From CBDBZX01 sp965213645 (GTDB taxonomy: Bacteria; Deinococcota; Deinococci; Deinococcales; Trueperaceae): a stretch of DNA of 64,000 nucleotides. Of this stretch, positions 17,318 to 26,446 are shown piece after piece. Location: contig CBDBZX010000001.1 in assembly GCA_965213645.1 (NCBI GenBank), positions 1 to 64,000 on the forward strand, written 5' to 3'. The translations under genes and the position numbers were made by a program. The notes under the pieces are model-generated. The model saw only the letters and a program-made list of their open reading frames with translations, had not been told where the DNA came from and searched no databases. Each line of letters begins with the position of its first letter. Positions within the stretch are counted from its first letter, which is position 1.

Positions 17318-18703
17318 CTAATTCGACAGCTTAGGGTCATCCCACTCCGGGAGGCTTAATGTATCTTTGAGAACCTCAATAGCGCTTAGTAAAATTTGAG
17401 GATCATGTGTTTCCTCGAGCTCCTGGGCGAAAGTCTGGAGTTGCCGGTGGAGCGCCTCCGCTCCAGAGCGTAACCGCAGTACGCGCTCAGCCGTGTCCCA
17501 ATCGCTGAGTTCTGCGAAGGCAAGATGAATATAAGGCTCGAGACTGCGAGGATCGCTGTGACCTGTAAGCGTTGCGACTTTTACTAGGATAGTGTGAGCA
17601 ACATCCATCGGAAGTTCTTGTTTGCCGTACTCCTTCAAGCGTATTGCGACCTGAATGGTGACGAAGCGATGCCTGAACATGTGAGGGCACACTTTTTCGT
17701 TGATCCCAGCTATCTTCGCAAGCCTATTGATCTCCCTAGTGATTGTCTCCTCAGAAATTTTTTCTCCTTTGCTGCCAAGGAGTAGATAACCCGAATCTTT
17801 CTCGATAATGCCTTCTTTGATTAAACCTTTCACCAACCGTTTTCTGTGAGTATCGATGAACATCGAGATCGGCTCAAGCCAGTTACGGTGAATAGGTATT
17901 TCGCGCGTCTTGTGGCCGTTCTGCTTCGCTGTCCAAAGTGTGAGCTTTCCCGTCTTATGTGCTCGCTTTATGTCCTCTAGCGTTATGTTGGGTAGCTCGA
18001 TGCGACGCCCCCCCATAGCCTCGAGGAGGCGAAGCGTATTTTGACGCCGCTTGCGCACGTAGATATTATCTGTCGAGTGTACGACAGCATCATAAAGTAG
18101 CGAGATGTTGCCGTGACCGATAGGTTTGACCTCCTGAGAAACATCTTCTTTTGGGATTGCCCTGTGATGAATGTAGGTGAAGTTGTAGCTTCTCTTACCG
18201 CGCCCTTCTTTATGTGAAACGCGAATCTGATAGTCGTCTGAGGTGCCGATCAGCTTATGGGTTTGCAAAAAGTAACCTTGGTACCAGAGTAAAAAGTATA
18301 GAGCTTGCCTGACGATGCGCCCAATCTGTACCATCTTTCGTCTCGGAGACCACGACGACCTACGGTCCGGTTCTTTCTTAAGACGCTCAACCCAATCGAA
18401 AATATTGTCATCTGTCAGCGATTCGAAGGCAACATTTATCTCATCTACATAGCGAACTAGCGCGGAAATTAAGCTCGCATACGTGGTCAAGGTGCCGCCT
18501 CGCTTGCCTCGGTTAAGGTCGTTAAATTTATCCTTCGAACATTCGACGAGCCACACCGTTACCGGCCAGCAAACCGTGCCGTCCGGCCAGTGCATAATGG
18601 GAACCTTGGACGCCTTGCGGAGTTTAGGACCAGTCGGCTCTAGGTAGCCGAACAACCGACACTCCTTATCCGTCAAAGCCCACAACTGGTCCTGCTTACT
18701 CAC
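17318..18703 (-). CDS. Tyrosine recombinase (461 aa), fourth gene of the element
   Basis: The C-terminal catalytic domain has all expected residues: Arg in EAMGGRRIELPNITL, Lys in TAKQNGHKTREIPI, HxxR in CPHMFRHRFVTIQ, His in LTGHSDPRSLEPYIH and the nucleophile Tyr in the same stretch. The N-terminal part is SAM-like/core-binding (about residues 60-160). I choose GTG 18703, which overlaps the upstream stop (GTGAGTAA); a longer frame to 18889 would run through the preceding gene. It should cut and join DNA at the element ends. Similar to phage-integrase family proteins, but adjacent to two larger relatives. Confidence 0.88.
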   Translation of the reverse strand: MSKQDQLWALTDKECRLFGYLEPTGPKLRKASKVPIMHWPDGTVCWPVTVWLVECSKDKFNDLNRGKRGGTLTTYASLISALVRYVDEINVAFESLTDDNIFDWVERLKKEPDRRSSWSPRRKMVQIGRIVRQALYFLLWYQGYFLQTHKLIGTSDDYQIRVSHKEGRGKRSYNFTYIHHRAIPKEDVSQEVKPIGHGNISLLYDAVVHSTDNIYVRKRRQNTLRLLEAMGGRRIELPNITLEDIKRAHKTGKLTLWTAKQNGHKTREIPIHRNWLEPISMFIDTHRKRLVKGLIKEGIIEKDSGYLLLGSKGEKISEETITREINRLAKIAGINEKVCPHMFRHRFVTIQVAIRLKEYGKQELPMDVAHTILVKVATLTGHSDPRSLEPYIHLAFAELSDWDTAERVLRLRSGAEALHRQLQTFAQELEETHDPQILLSAIEVLKDTLSLPEWDDPKLSN

Positions 18704-19253
18704 TCTCCCCCTCGACGATCCGCAACTTCGGCATGTGGCGTTGATGACGAAGCCGGTGCCGCTCCAAGGCACTCTGAAGAATAGGGTCTCCTTTCGCGGC
18801 GCTCTGGCAAATCTTGAGAATGTCGAAGTACATCTCGGCGAATTCCGCAACCGCGTTGATATGTCGCTGAACATCTTCATTTGCGGCATTTAGCCGACCC
18901 TGTAAGTCTTGCCGCGAACCTCGACTAGGCTTTACCTCCTTTTTGAGATGCTTCTCATGAACATCTTTGGCCTGCTTCCTTACAGCATCAAGGGCTTTCC
19001 AGCCACCAGCGATGACCTCTTCAGCATGTCCTTTAATTGTATTAAGGGACATCGGAGCAATACCTTGATCTGGCATATTTAACTTTGCAAGCGTTCCCTG
19101 GCGGTCCCAAGCTGCAACTAGTTCCTGCGGCGCATCCTTCGGGTTTTGTACTGCGCGCTCCAACAGTCGGTAGAGCTGCCTTACACTTTCTACGTTACGA
19201 GCAGCCCTTCTCTCCGAATGGGCGGGTGTGCTTCGGTGTAGCGCTGATTTCAT
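18696..19253 (-). CDS. Small helical protein of the recombinase operon
   Basis: 185 aa, unrecognised. It is rich in charged, helix-forming residues with likely coiled-coil segments (LDAVRKQAKDVHEKHLKKEV, LNAANEDVQRHINAVAEFAEMY) and a basic start (SERRAARNVESVRQLYRLL). The ATG overlaps the upstream recombinase stop (ATGA), and its end overlaps the downstream recombinase start by 8 bases. By position it is comparable to TnpC of Tn554, a small accessory protein that influences transposition. That comparison is by context only. Confidence 0.78.
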   Translation of the reverse strand: MKSALHRSTPAHSERRAARNVESVRQLYRLLERAVQNPKDAPQELVAAWDRQGTLAKLNMPDQGIAPMSLNTIKGHAEEVIAGGWKALDAVRKQAKDVHEKHLKKEVKPSRGSRQDLQGRLNAANEDVQRHINAVAEFAEMYFDILKICQSAAKGDPILQSALERHRLRHQRHMPKLRIVEGESE

Positions 19254-21388
19254 ACCCCGGTCCTTCCCTTCCGCATAATTTCAAAGACCATCTCGTGCTG
19301 AGTCCCGTCTAAAGTCCCTATTGCGTAAGGGCGAACGCGGTACACGCCTTCCTCGAGCAGATTCTCCAGATAAAAGACAAGGTCATCTTCCTCAACCAGC
19401 GCGATTTCGTCAGTGTCAAAGTGCTCCCTGGCAAGCTGGGCGAGCGTTTTTAGCCCACCTTCAGCCAGTTCTCCTATAAGCGCTTCTGCGGTGAAACGCG
19501 CCTCTTCTCGGGTCATCTCCTGCCCACCGACGACCTCGCGTATGTACTGGTAAGTGTGCTCGGGCCGACCATGCCCTAACATCCACTGGAGCGCTGTCAA
19601 GCTAGCAAATTTATACTGCCAGAAAAATACGATGGCGAAAAAGCGGCGGAACTCATGTGATTTGAGGTACCAACGCCGTCCGCGATCATCCAACGGCATT
19701 TCGATATAGTCGCAAAGCGTATCGAGTATCTTATCAACTTTCTGGTATACGAGTGACCTGCCTGCCTCAGCATAGATAGGGAAGTGGAAAATCTTTTCCG
19801 TTTCCTCCCCATGTAAATTCGTCCATTCGGTCGTGAACTGACGAAGGAGTTGTAGGCCCCTAGCCGCAATATCAGGGATGGGACGACGGATACGCTCTCT
19901 GATGCCCTCAAAATTTGCTTTTGCGAGACCAAAATTAAGTTCGTATGCGCCTTTCACGCCAGTTACACAGTCCAGTTCTAAGTCAATCATCTCCACTCGC
20001 CTACGCGCTGAGGTAGTCGCCACAACTATATAGACAGAGGTGATCAAGAAACTGATAGCATCCTCGAGGCTGAGCGCTTCCCTGCAAAGCGCTGCGCCAG
20101 GATGACCGCCGTACTCATTCCGGTAGCGAACGCCCCGCCACCGCGAATTTAGGTGTTCAATTTTGAGGTCTTCGAGCGCCGTTGGCTGAGCAAGCGTTGC
20201 GAACGCATACATCTTAGCTTCTTGTTGTAGAGTGCTACCGCTACTTAGTTCGACGCGCTTCCTTGCCCAAGAGAGCGCGTAGTCAACGATAGCATCTCCG
20301 TACCGCAGAATGTACTCTATTGCTCGGTTTAGGACGTATAGAGCCACTGGAGCCGGTAGAGTGCGGTAGTGCTCCTGGGGTCTTGCTCCCGCTGTTCTAG
20401 CGATGGCGACAGCGTCTACACTCTCCAGCACATCTTGTGATGGAAGACCGTCGATAATCGGTCTGAGCCGTGCAAATCCAGCTAATAGGTCGCGGACTGT
20501 TCTTTTTACGGTATTGATTGAGGTAGGACGCTCTGCCAGCTCTCGGGTACTAAGAACATCTGCTCCGTAACGCTCCCTATGAACATCCTTTAGCATGAAG
20601 TCGTAAAAGTCGTAGTTATCGACGTACTCGAACTGCCTTAGGTACAGGTCAACCATAGGAGAACCTTTATATCCTTCGATACCAAGAAGACTTCCGATCT
20701 TATACCTGTTAAGGAACCCGACCTTCATACACCGTCTAATATCTTTGGCATCAGTGTCCAAGTAAGCGTCGTTGAAGTGCAGCCAAGTGCGTAGCAGATT
20801 TATTTCTTCGTCCTCAAAGTCGTTCCTGGTCTCTGCTGATTTGTTGCGCATGAGGACACTTCCTGGCACCTCTCCTCGGCGAGCTTTAATCTCGCTCATA
20901 AGCTCGCAGTCTTCGAGAAGACTGCGGAAAACGACGTTTAGCCTCTCAGGGATGAAACGAGCACCGTCCGTTCCGTGTCTGACATAGAGTCGGGTGTAGT
21001 CCCTCAGTCCGTCCGCGTCAAGCCCGGCGAATGCCAATTTCGCAGGTTGATACAAATCCTCTTGGTACACCATCCAGTCGGTCAAACGGAATAGCGATGA
21101 AACGTAAGTACGTAGCACGGCGCAAGCTTTTTGTCTCACCAGATAAGAGCTACGCATATCGAAAACAAACCGCTTACTCGTACTCAAAAGCTTCACGTAC
21201 TTAGCTGAGGTCAGTTTCTCGCCATTTGAGAGTGTGCGCTCCCAAATAATCCTAAATTTTGCGCTGGTATCAGCCACTTCCCAAATGTTGGCTTCGTACG
21301 CAGACTTTAGCCAATACGCGGTTGTCGGTCTTTGACCTGGCATACCCTCGTCGAGGAAGCTTAGGTCATGTTCATATGCTGGCCTCAC
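19250..21388 (-). CDS. Large tyrosine recombinase (712 aa)
   Basis: The long N-terminal region (about 450 residues) has no domain I can name. The C-terminal catalytic domain shows Arg in TTSARRRVEMIDLELD, HxxR in KSHEFRRFFAIVFFW, His in LQWMLGHGRPEHTYQYIRE and Tyr in the same segment. It begins with GTG at 21388 overlapping the previous stop and ends overlapping the 185-aa gene (ATGA). The size resembles TnpB of Tn554. It is probably catalytically active. Confidence 0.85.
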   Translation of the reverse strand: MRPAYEHDLSFLDEGMPGQRPTTAYWLKSAYEANIWEVADTSAKFRIIWERTLSNGEKLTSAKYVKLLSTSKRFVFDMRSSYLVRQKACAVLRTYVSSLFRLTDWMVYQEDLYQPAKLAFAGLDADGLRDYTRLYVRHGTDGARFIPERLNVVFRSLLEDCELMSEIKARRGEVPGSVLMRNKSAETRNDFEDEEINLLRTWLHFNDAYLDTDAKDIRRCMKVGFLNRYKIGSLLGIEGYKGSPMVDLYLRQFEYVDNYDFYDFMLKDVHRERYGADVLSTRELAERPTSINTVKRTVRDLLAGFARLRPIIDGLPSQDVLESVDAVAIARTAGARPQEHYRTLPAPVALYVLNRAIEYILRYGDAIVDYALSWARKRVELSSGSTLQQEAKMYAFATLAQPTALEDLKIEHLNSRWRGVRYRNEYGGHPGAALCREALSLEDAISFLITSVYIVVATTSARRRVEMIDLELDCVTGVKGAYELNFGLAKANFEGIRERIRRPIPDIAARGLQLLRQFTTEWTNLHGEETEKIFHFPIYAEAGRSLVYQKVDKILDTLCDYIEMPLDDRGRRWYLKSHEFRRFFAIVFFWQYKFASLTALQWMLGHGRPEHTYQYIREVVGGQEMTREEARFTAEALIGELAEGGLKTLAQLAREHFDTDEIALVEEDDLVFYLENLLEEGVYRVRPYAIGTLDGTQHEMVFEIMRKGRTGV

Positions 21389-23451
21389 AACCCCTCTCCT
21401 GCTGAGCTCAGTCCTGGAAAACGGAGCGTGCCACGTAGACTCTCGACTTTGCGCATAGCTTGTTTATATACGCGAGCCAGCTCTCGTCGGGTGTTGTCGG
21501 ATGGCAAATAATTATGTAAAATTTGTGCTAAGTCCGACCAAAACTGCATGGAGGTCTGTGTTACTTTATCGGGCGTTGCCTTCTGCTCGGGGGCAGGGTT
21601 GTGTGCCTCGATAGCTTCCCGGTAGAGGAAAAGCAGTGCTAACCCCTCTTCCGAAACAGAAACGCGAACCTGCTTGTCTTCGCCGAGCTTAACTTGATGA
21701 TTCGAAGATGTTTCCCCTAAGTTCCCTCCCTCGCGAACCCTAGCTATGTGGTCGCCTACACCACCTTGCTTTAAGAGCATCTGATCTAAAAAGTCGTGCA
21801 GTTCCTCTTGAGTATCGAAATCCGTGGCCTCGATCATATAATCCTCGCCAGAGGTTGCTGCTGCAATGAGGAGGTTCTGATGGCGGCGAATCATCCGCTT
21901 GTTCATTAGAAGCTGTAGCGTTTTCGGAATATAGTTGCGCATGGCAACGTTGGTAGAGTTTCCCAAGGTACGCGCAACTGCTGCGGCGTCGCCGTCGGTC
22001 TCGAACCATTTCAGCAACCCGCCTAAAACCCTGAGCATTCTCATCTGGGCAGAAGGTACGTAAGGCTCTAATTCCTCGTGAACATTGAGAAATGATCTTT
22101 GAGCGTTTGATCGAAAGCTTCTTGGGAGCGAGGAGTCATCGAGGCGCTTCGCGTGTGTCCCAAAGTGAACCAACAAAGTCTGATAGGACATCCATATAGG
22201 CTGAACCGGACCCTTAGGAACAGTGAGCCATAGTTTATTGCAATTGGGATGATTCTGACGCGCAAGGACATCTCGGTGGGGTTGGGTTAGACGAATGAGC
22301 AAACGAAGAATGTTCATGCTCTCGTCGTCGAGTGATTCAGATTTTTCCTTCCCTGCGCGTGGTTTCTCGATCTTCATTCGCCACCTCTTGCCATCTTCTC
22401 CGAGCGAAGTCACGAGCGTCAGTCGTCCGTGTTTATCGACAACTTCGGCGTTGAGCAGTCCCTCTACTGTGAAGCGAGGGTTTTTCAGGAGCAAGATGAC
22501 GAAGAAGGGAATCGCATCACGAGTCGTTAGCATGGATAGTCGGCGTGATAGCCCTCTCGGTGTCAAACCTTTGGTCGCGCCAATACGAAGCCTCATGTCG
22601 ACAGTGTTCTCATACTTCCAACGTTTTATTGGAAGAATGCCGCTATATTCATGCTGGATGTAAGAAATGACATTAGCTGCGAAATCCGGGTGGGCAGTAC
22701 TGAAGAGATTGATCAGCCTGGAGCCTTTCTTTGAATCTTTGATATCTTTGAAAGGATGCCCCGCCTCTTTCGAGAGACGTATCTTCTCCTGTAGCCTCAG
22801 GTAATTTGCTTTACTACCTAACCGTTCGCCCTCTTCGACATCAGCTCTAATTTGAGCGATTTCTGCTCTGGCGCTCGTTAGAAATGCGTTTTCGGCGTCA
22901 CGTAGTTTTTGCTCTAGCTCATTAAGGTACTCTTCGTCTGTTCGAGATAAGTCAAACGTAACCATCGCTGAAATGAACTCATGTTCTGCAACCTCGGGGG
23001 CCGCGTCGCTGAAGTAATACTTTCTATTCTCGACCGAACGCTTTCGGTGGAATTTAGGGTTGCCCGGAGGCACAACGACCTCTGCAACGGCACCCTCTTC
23101 CATGCAAAATTTAAGAAAGAGGCGAAAGCCGTCCCAAAAACTGTTTCTAGTTTCTAATCTTCGAGACTTTTTTTCTAAACTGAACCAGTGTCGGCGAAAC
23201 TCATAGAGCATCGTGTGGAAACTCACTGCATCCTTTAGATTGACGGAGTGACTTTCGCAAAAGCGTCCCAGGCTTGTAAGCATCCCGCGCAAACGTCTTG
23301 AAGCGGCACTCGAATTGAATGTAGCGGAATAGCGATTGTAGGAGAGGATAAGACGGTTAGCTGCTTCCTCGCCTAGAGATGCTAGTGCAGAAAGGTCAGG
23401 ATAATGTTCCTTACCTCTATTGTCCTTGTAGACTGCCTGTATTAACGCCAT
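21385..23451 (-). CDS. Degenerate tyrosine-recombinase-like protein (688 aa), first gene of the operon
   Basis: The C-terminal segment VARTLGNSTNVAMRNYIPKTL has the shape of the recombinase GH...Y box, with Asn in place of the usual His and Tyr retained. The HxxR box seems to be replaced by SFRSNAQRSFL. The N-terminal two-thirds include a charged coiled-coil (about residues 170-220). It looks like an integrase-fold protein with an incomplete active site, perhaps a structural partner of the two catalytic enzymes. The ATG at 23451 has GAGGTG upstream. About 620 bases of AT-rich DNA lie between it and the ATPase remnant. Confidence 0.72.
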   Translation of the reverse strand: MALIQAVYKDNRGKEHYPDLSALASLGEEAANRLILSYNRYSATFNSSAASRRLRGMLTSLGRFCESHSVNLKDAVSFHTMLYEFRRHWFSLEKKSRRLETRNSFWDGFRLFLKFCMEEGAVAEVVVPPGNPKFHRKRSVENRKYYFSDAAPEVAEHEFISAMVTFDLSRTDEEYLNELEQKLRDAENAFLTSARAEIAQIRADVEEGERLGSKANYLRLQEKIRLSKEAGHPFKDIKDSKKGSRLINLFSTAHPDFAANVISYIQHEYSGILPIKRWKYENTVDMRLRIGATKGLTPRGLSRRLSMLTTRDAIPFFVILLLKNPRFTVEGLLNAEVVDKHGRLTLVTSLGEDGKRWRMKIEKPRAGKEKSESLDDESMNILRLLIRLTQPHRDVLARQNHPNCNKLWLTVPKGPVQPIWMSYQTLLVHFGTHAKRLDDSSLPRSFRSNAQRSFLNVHEELEPYVPSAQMRMLRVLGGLLKWFETDGDAAAVARTLGNSTNVAMRNYIPKTLQLLMNKRMIRRHQNLLIAAATSGEDYMIEATDFDTQEELHDFLDQMLLKQGGVGDHIARVREGGNLGETSSNHQVKLGEDKQVRVSVSEEGLALLFLYREAIEAHNPAPEQKATPDKVTQTSMQFWSDLAQILHNYLPSDNTRRELARVYKQAMRKVESLRGTLRFPGLSSAGEGL

Positions 23452-24042
23452 AACACCTCGAAGTTCCTACCGATGTCATTTTGAGTAGCTTTCATAAGCT
23501 TTTGAGATAAGAGAGAAGGAGTAATGAATGAGAAACTCAAAATTTTCTGTAAGTTGACAATACAATCATTTGGTAGAAAAAACCGCTGATTTTGCAATAG
23601 TTTCTGCGAGGGTGTTATGATTAGATGTACAGCGTAAAAGTATAAAATATACAAAAAAACCGCTTTATTTGTATTTTGCGGCGAGCTAGTGATTGATGCA
23701 CAGGACGTACGTATATACGCTAATTTTCTGAGAGAAGCCGCTATAAACCTTTCAAAACGGAAACAAAGCTCGCCGAGAGAGGATATGGAGTCGAGTTTTG
23801 TCCCTTAAAGAGTTATAGACCGAATGCGAACGAGGCCTCACGAATTTACATGTGTAAGCCCTGGATTGATGTGCCGAGTCGAGTTGCCATAAATTCTAAG
23901 CTGCTGTCTGTGTTGACATCGTGTTTAACACTGTTCAAAGCGGTAACTGCAAACCTTCGCGGCAACTATATAAACTAGCAAGGGACGAGAACATTAAAAT
24001 CCTCAAGTGCCGCAGTGACAAGAACCACGTCGTTTAGAATCC
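23452..24042. other. AT-rich noncoding end of the element
   Basis: No convincing gene. The direct repeat AAAAAACCGCT occurs near 23577 and 23655, and a related CCGCTATAAACC lies near 23738. The left flank of the element carries the inverse GGCGGTTTATAT near 17145. GTTGACAAT occurs near 23550, and TTGACATCGTGTTTAACAC near 23913. These could be recombinase-binding sites or operators for the operon, which is inference from repetition alone. Confidence 0.45.
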
Positions 24043-24078
24043 AAGGCTTCTTGTTGACAATTGTCAACAAGAAGCCTT
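24043..24078. repeat. Perfect 36-nt palindrome at the element end
   Basis: The centre reads TTGTTGACAATTGTCAACAA and the palindrome continues with GAAGCCTT on one side and its complement on the other, without mismatch or loop. It abuts the stop codon of the truncated ATPase frame. A dimeric regulator or recombinase site is more likely than a terminator, because there is no loop and no T-run. Confidence 0.8.
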
Positions 24079-25054
24079 ACCTAAAAAACTTGGATAATTG
24101 AATTGATGTGCTTCTATCAGCCGTCTTCTGTTCGAGCTTCTTGACCTTAGAAACAATTAGGATAGGGGAGTACTTGATAAACCATCTCAATCCGCGAAAT
24201 TTGCCGCAACCCTGAACGCCTAACAGCAATACCCCTTTAGGAAAGGTGAGCCCGAATTCGGCGGCGCGTTCGGGCTCTAGGAGGATTTTGCGCCGCTTTT
24301 CTAGCCAGGTTTTGAGCCCGCCCAAGCCCGCAAGCTCCCCCGCGTTTTCCTCAATGGGATAGTACTCCAAGAGCCCGTCTCGCCCGACGATCGTCTGCTT
24401 CGCCAAAATTACCCGTTCGATATCGGCGGGGCTCAACATGTTGTCCTCGACCATCACCTTCGTGAGCACCTTTTCCGCCTCTAAGAGCGTCAAGCCCTTG
24501 AGGTAACTCACGAGCTGGTCGAGTTCTCTTTGCGTCAGGTGCACCTCGACGTGGATTTGCTTTTTGAGGTCGCGGTAGACGTGCGTGATGAGGTCGCGGT
24601 ATTCGCCCGGGTTAGGGAGCGGCAGGGACAAGGTCGCGCTCATCTCTTTAAGGGGAGTGGGAACCTCTAGGTCTGCGCCCGTGACGATAACGGCTCCGCC
24701 CCGGCTCGAGAACGGCCACGCCGCGTCTTTAAGCTTCGTGGCGACCACGCGGTCCTCTAAGTCCGAGCCCAAACCCTGGAAGTTGTAGAGCGCCGAGCGC
24801 TGCAAACGTTCGACTTCGCTCAAAGCGGCGACGGGCGTGAGGGTGTCGCGCGACGTCGCGAGCTGAAAGGGTTCGCGCAACCCCTTTGTGCGCGTCCAGG
24901 TGTAGAAAGGCAGGCGCAAGCGCTCCGCGAGCTGAGCGAGCAGGGTCTCGGCGCGACCTTTTTCGGCGGTCTCTAAGAAGATGAGCGGATAGCGCGAGCG
25001 CACGAGCAGCTCTAAGTCGCTTAAAAAGGTGCTTTTGGGCGTTTGGGTCCTCAC
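24077..25054 (-). pseudogene. Ycf46-like AAA ATPase, truncated at the P-loop
   Basis: The N-terminal region (TFLSDLELLVRSRYPLIFLET) and the middle (LKDAAWPFSSRGGAVIVTGAD, LEYYPIEENAGELAGLGGLK) match the Ycf46/AAA family seen in cyanobacteria and chloroplasts. The ATPase core begins KGVLLLGVQGCGK and then changes to unrelated FRGLRWFIKYSP, ending after 35 more codons. Walker B, sensor and lid regions are missing, so the product cannot be an active ATPase. GTG 25054 is a plausible start (TTTACT 6 nt upstream); ATG 25123 is also in frame. The truncation point coincides with the inferred right end of the recombinase element. Confidence 0.8.
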
Positions 25055-25199
25055 ACCTAAAGTAAAGCACTTCGCCGCGGCGAACGCGGTGGAATAGTTC
25101 TCCGAATTCGTAGTGCGTCTCATACGGATTCCGATCGATTCATTATCTTCTTACGACACACAACTACGCGCTACTCGTCCGTCAGATAGAGTGAAACCC

Positions 25200-26042
25200 A
25201 TGCCCGAACTTCCCGAAGTCGAAACCGTCCGCCGCGAGTTGGAGCCTTGGCTAAGAGGTCGGCGGATTAGAGAGGTCGCGCTCGTAGACGCCGCGCCCGG
25301 ACCGAAGTACGAGAATTTGCTCAGCGCGGCTGGCAGGGAAATCTTAGGTGTAACGCGGCGCGGAAAGTTCTTGATTTTGCCCCTTTCAGGCGGGCAAGAC
25401 CTCATCATTCACTTGGGCATGACGGGCATCGTCACGCCGCGTGAGCCGGAGAAGCATGTGCGGGTCAGGCTCGAGCTTGAGGACGCGCCCACGCTTTACT
25501 TTCAAGATGTGCGCCGCTTCGGTCGTTTCTTGGTCGTTCCTTCGGGTGATTATTCGACACTACCCACCCTGCACCAGATGGGACCAGAGCCCCTCAGCGA
25601 CGACTTCAATAAGGAGCAGTTCGCCAAAGCGTTAGAAAGGTCCGTCACGCCTATTAAAACCTACTTGCTCAGCCAGAAGCCCGTCTCGGGCGTCGGTAAC
25701 ATCTACGCCGACGAAGCCCTGTGGGGCGCGAAAATTCATCCGCTCACGCCTGCGAATAAAGTTCCCAAGCGCCAAATCCCCCTCCTTGTGGTGATGATCA
25801 AGGACGTGCTCGAGGCGTCCATCCGCGTGCAAGGCACGACCTTGCGCGACTACCGCACCACCAATGGAGAGGTCGGCGCGTACCTAGACGAACTCAGAGC
25901 TTACGGACAAGAGGAAACCCCCTGCACCCGCTGCGGCACGCCCATTTCTAAAATCGTCGTGGGCGGAAGAGGGACGCACTTCTGCCCAAACTGCCAAAAG
26001 CTCCCCCGTAGAAAATCTTCCAGAAAGAAAGAGACCGCATGA
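25200..26042 (+). CDS. mutM: Formamidopyrimidine-DNA glycosylase (Fpg)
   Basis: 280 aa. The mature N-terminus PELPEVETVRREL carries the catalytic Pro and Glu. The conserved Lys lies in TRRGKFLILPL near residue 58. KTYLLSQKPVSGVGNIYADE is the helix-two-turn-helix, and the C-terminal zinc finger is CTRCGTP...CPNCQ. The enzyme removes oxidised purines such as 8-oxoguanine and nicks the abasic site. ATG 25200 is fixed by the essential N-terminal Pro. TAGAGT lies 7 nt upstream, consistent with a leaderless start. It overlaps the thioesterase gene by ATGA. Confidence 0.97.
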   Translation: MPELPEVETVRRELEPWLRGRRIREVALVDAAPGPKYENLLSAAGREILGVTRRGKFLILPLSGGQDLIIHLGMTGIVTPREPEKHVRVRLELEDAPTLYFQDVRRFGRFLVVPSGDYSTLPTLHQMGPEPLSDDFNKEQFAKALERSVTPIKTYLLSQKPVSGVGNIYADEALWGAKIHPLTPANKVPKRQIPLLVVMIKDVLEASIRVQGTTLRDYRTTNGEVGAYLDELRAYGQEETPCTRCGTPISKIVVGGRGTHFCPNCQKLPRRKSSRKKETA

Positions 26043-26446
26043 GCCAAGCGTTTCGCACCTCTCACCGTACCGACATCCAAGTCCGCTTCAACGACACCGA
26101 CGCGCTCGGGCACCTCAACAACACCTCGTTCGCGCTCTACGCCGAGTATGCGCGGGTCGAATTTTTAGACAACTTGCGTACAGGCGACGTGTACCTCATC
26201 TTGGCGCACCTCTCCTTGGACTTCGTCAAGCAGGTCAAGTTTCGCGAAGAGGTCTACTTGACGACGCAGGTGGCGAAGATGGGGAATTCGAGCGTGACCC
26301 TTCACCAAGAGGTCTACGCGAACGGCGAGGTCGCCGCTAAGATTCGTTCCGTCGTGGTTCTTTTCGACTACGGCACGCAGAAGAGCGTGCGCCTCTCTGA
26401 CGAGGTGAGAGAGCAGCTCCGCACCTACTTGCTCACAGAGGCTTAA
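26039..26446 (+). CDS. Acyl-CoA thioesterase, 4HBT hot-dog family
   Basis: 135 aa with the YbgC/FadM-type motif VRFNDTDALGHLNNTSFALYA, in which the Asp and His positions of the 4-hydroxybenzoyl-CoA thioesterase family are visible. It likely hydrolyses an acyl-CoA; the chain-length preference cannot be read from sequence. The start overlaps the mutM stop. Its 3' end overlaps the convergent 5-formyl-THF cyclo-ligase gene by 14 bases. Confidence 0.92.
   Translation: MSQAFRTSHRTDIQVRFNDTDALGHLNNTSFALYAEYARVEFLDNLRTGDVYLILAHLSLDFVKQVKFREEVYLTTQVAKMGNSSVTLHQEVYANGEVAAKIRSVVVLFDYGTQKSVRLSDEVREQLRTYLLTEA

Larger units (their letters stand above)
17083..24199 (-). mobile_element. Putative tyrosine-recombinase mobile element (four-gene operon)
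   Basis: Four genes on the minus strand, each overlapping the next by 4 to 8 bases, encode three tyrosine-recombinase-like proteins and one small helical protein. No other cargo is visible. The region is more AT-rich than its flanks, especially 23452-24076. The right end is placed near 24199 because an AAA ATPase reading frame stops matching its family just after the P-loop codons GCGK. The left end lies somewhere in 17083-17317 and is not defined. The 3' half of the ATPase gene is not found at the left end, so a deletion or rearrangement must have followed insertion if this interpretation is right. Comparable multi-recombinase elements are Tn554 (TnpABC) and recombinase-in-trio elements. Confidence 0.65.

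Noticed and set aside
18704..18889. N-terminal extension of the 461-aa recombinase
   Set aside because: It would run out of frame through the 185-aa gene; the GTG overlapping that gene's stop gives the same coupled layout as the rest of the operon.
23442..23654. Open frame of 70 codons upstream of the first recombinase gene
   Set aside because: It overlaps the recombinase start, is AT-driven with poor composition, and covers the repeats that look like binding sites.
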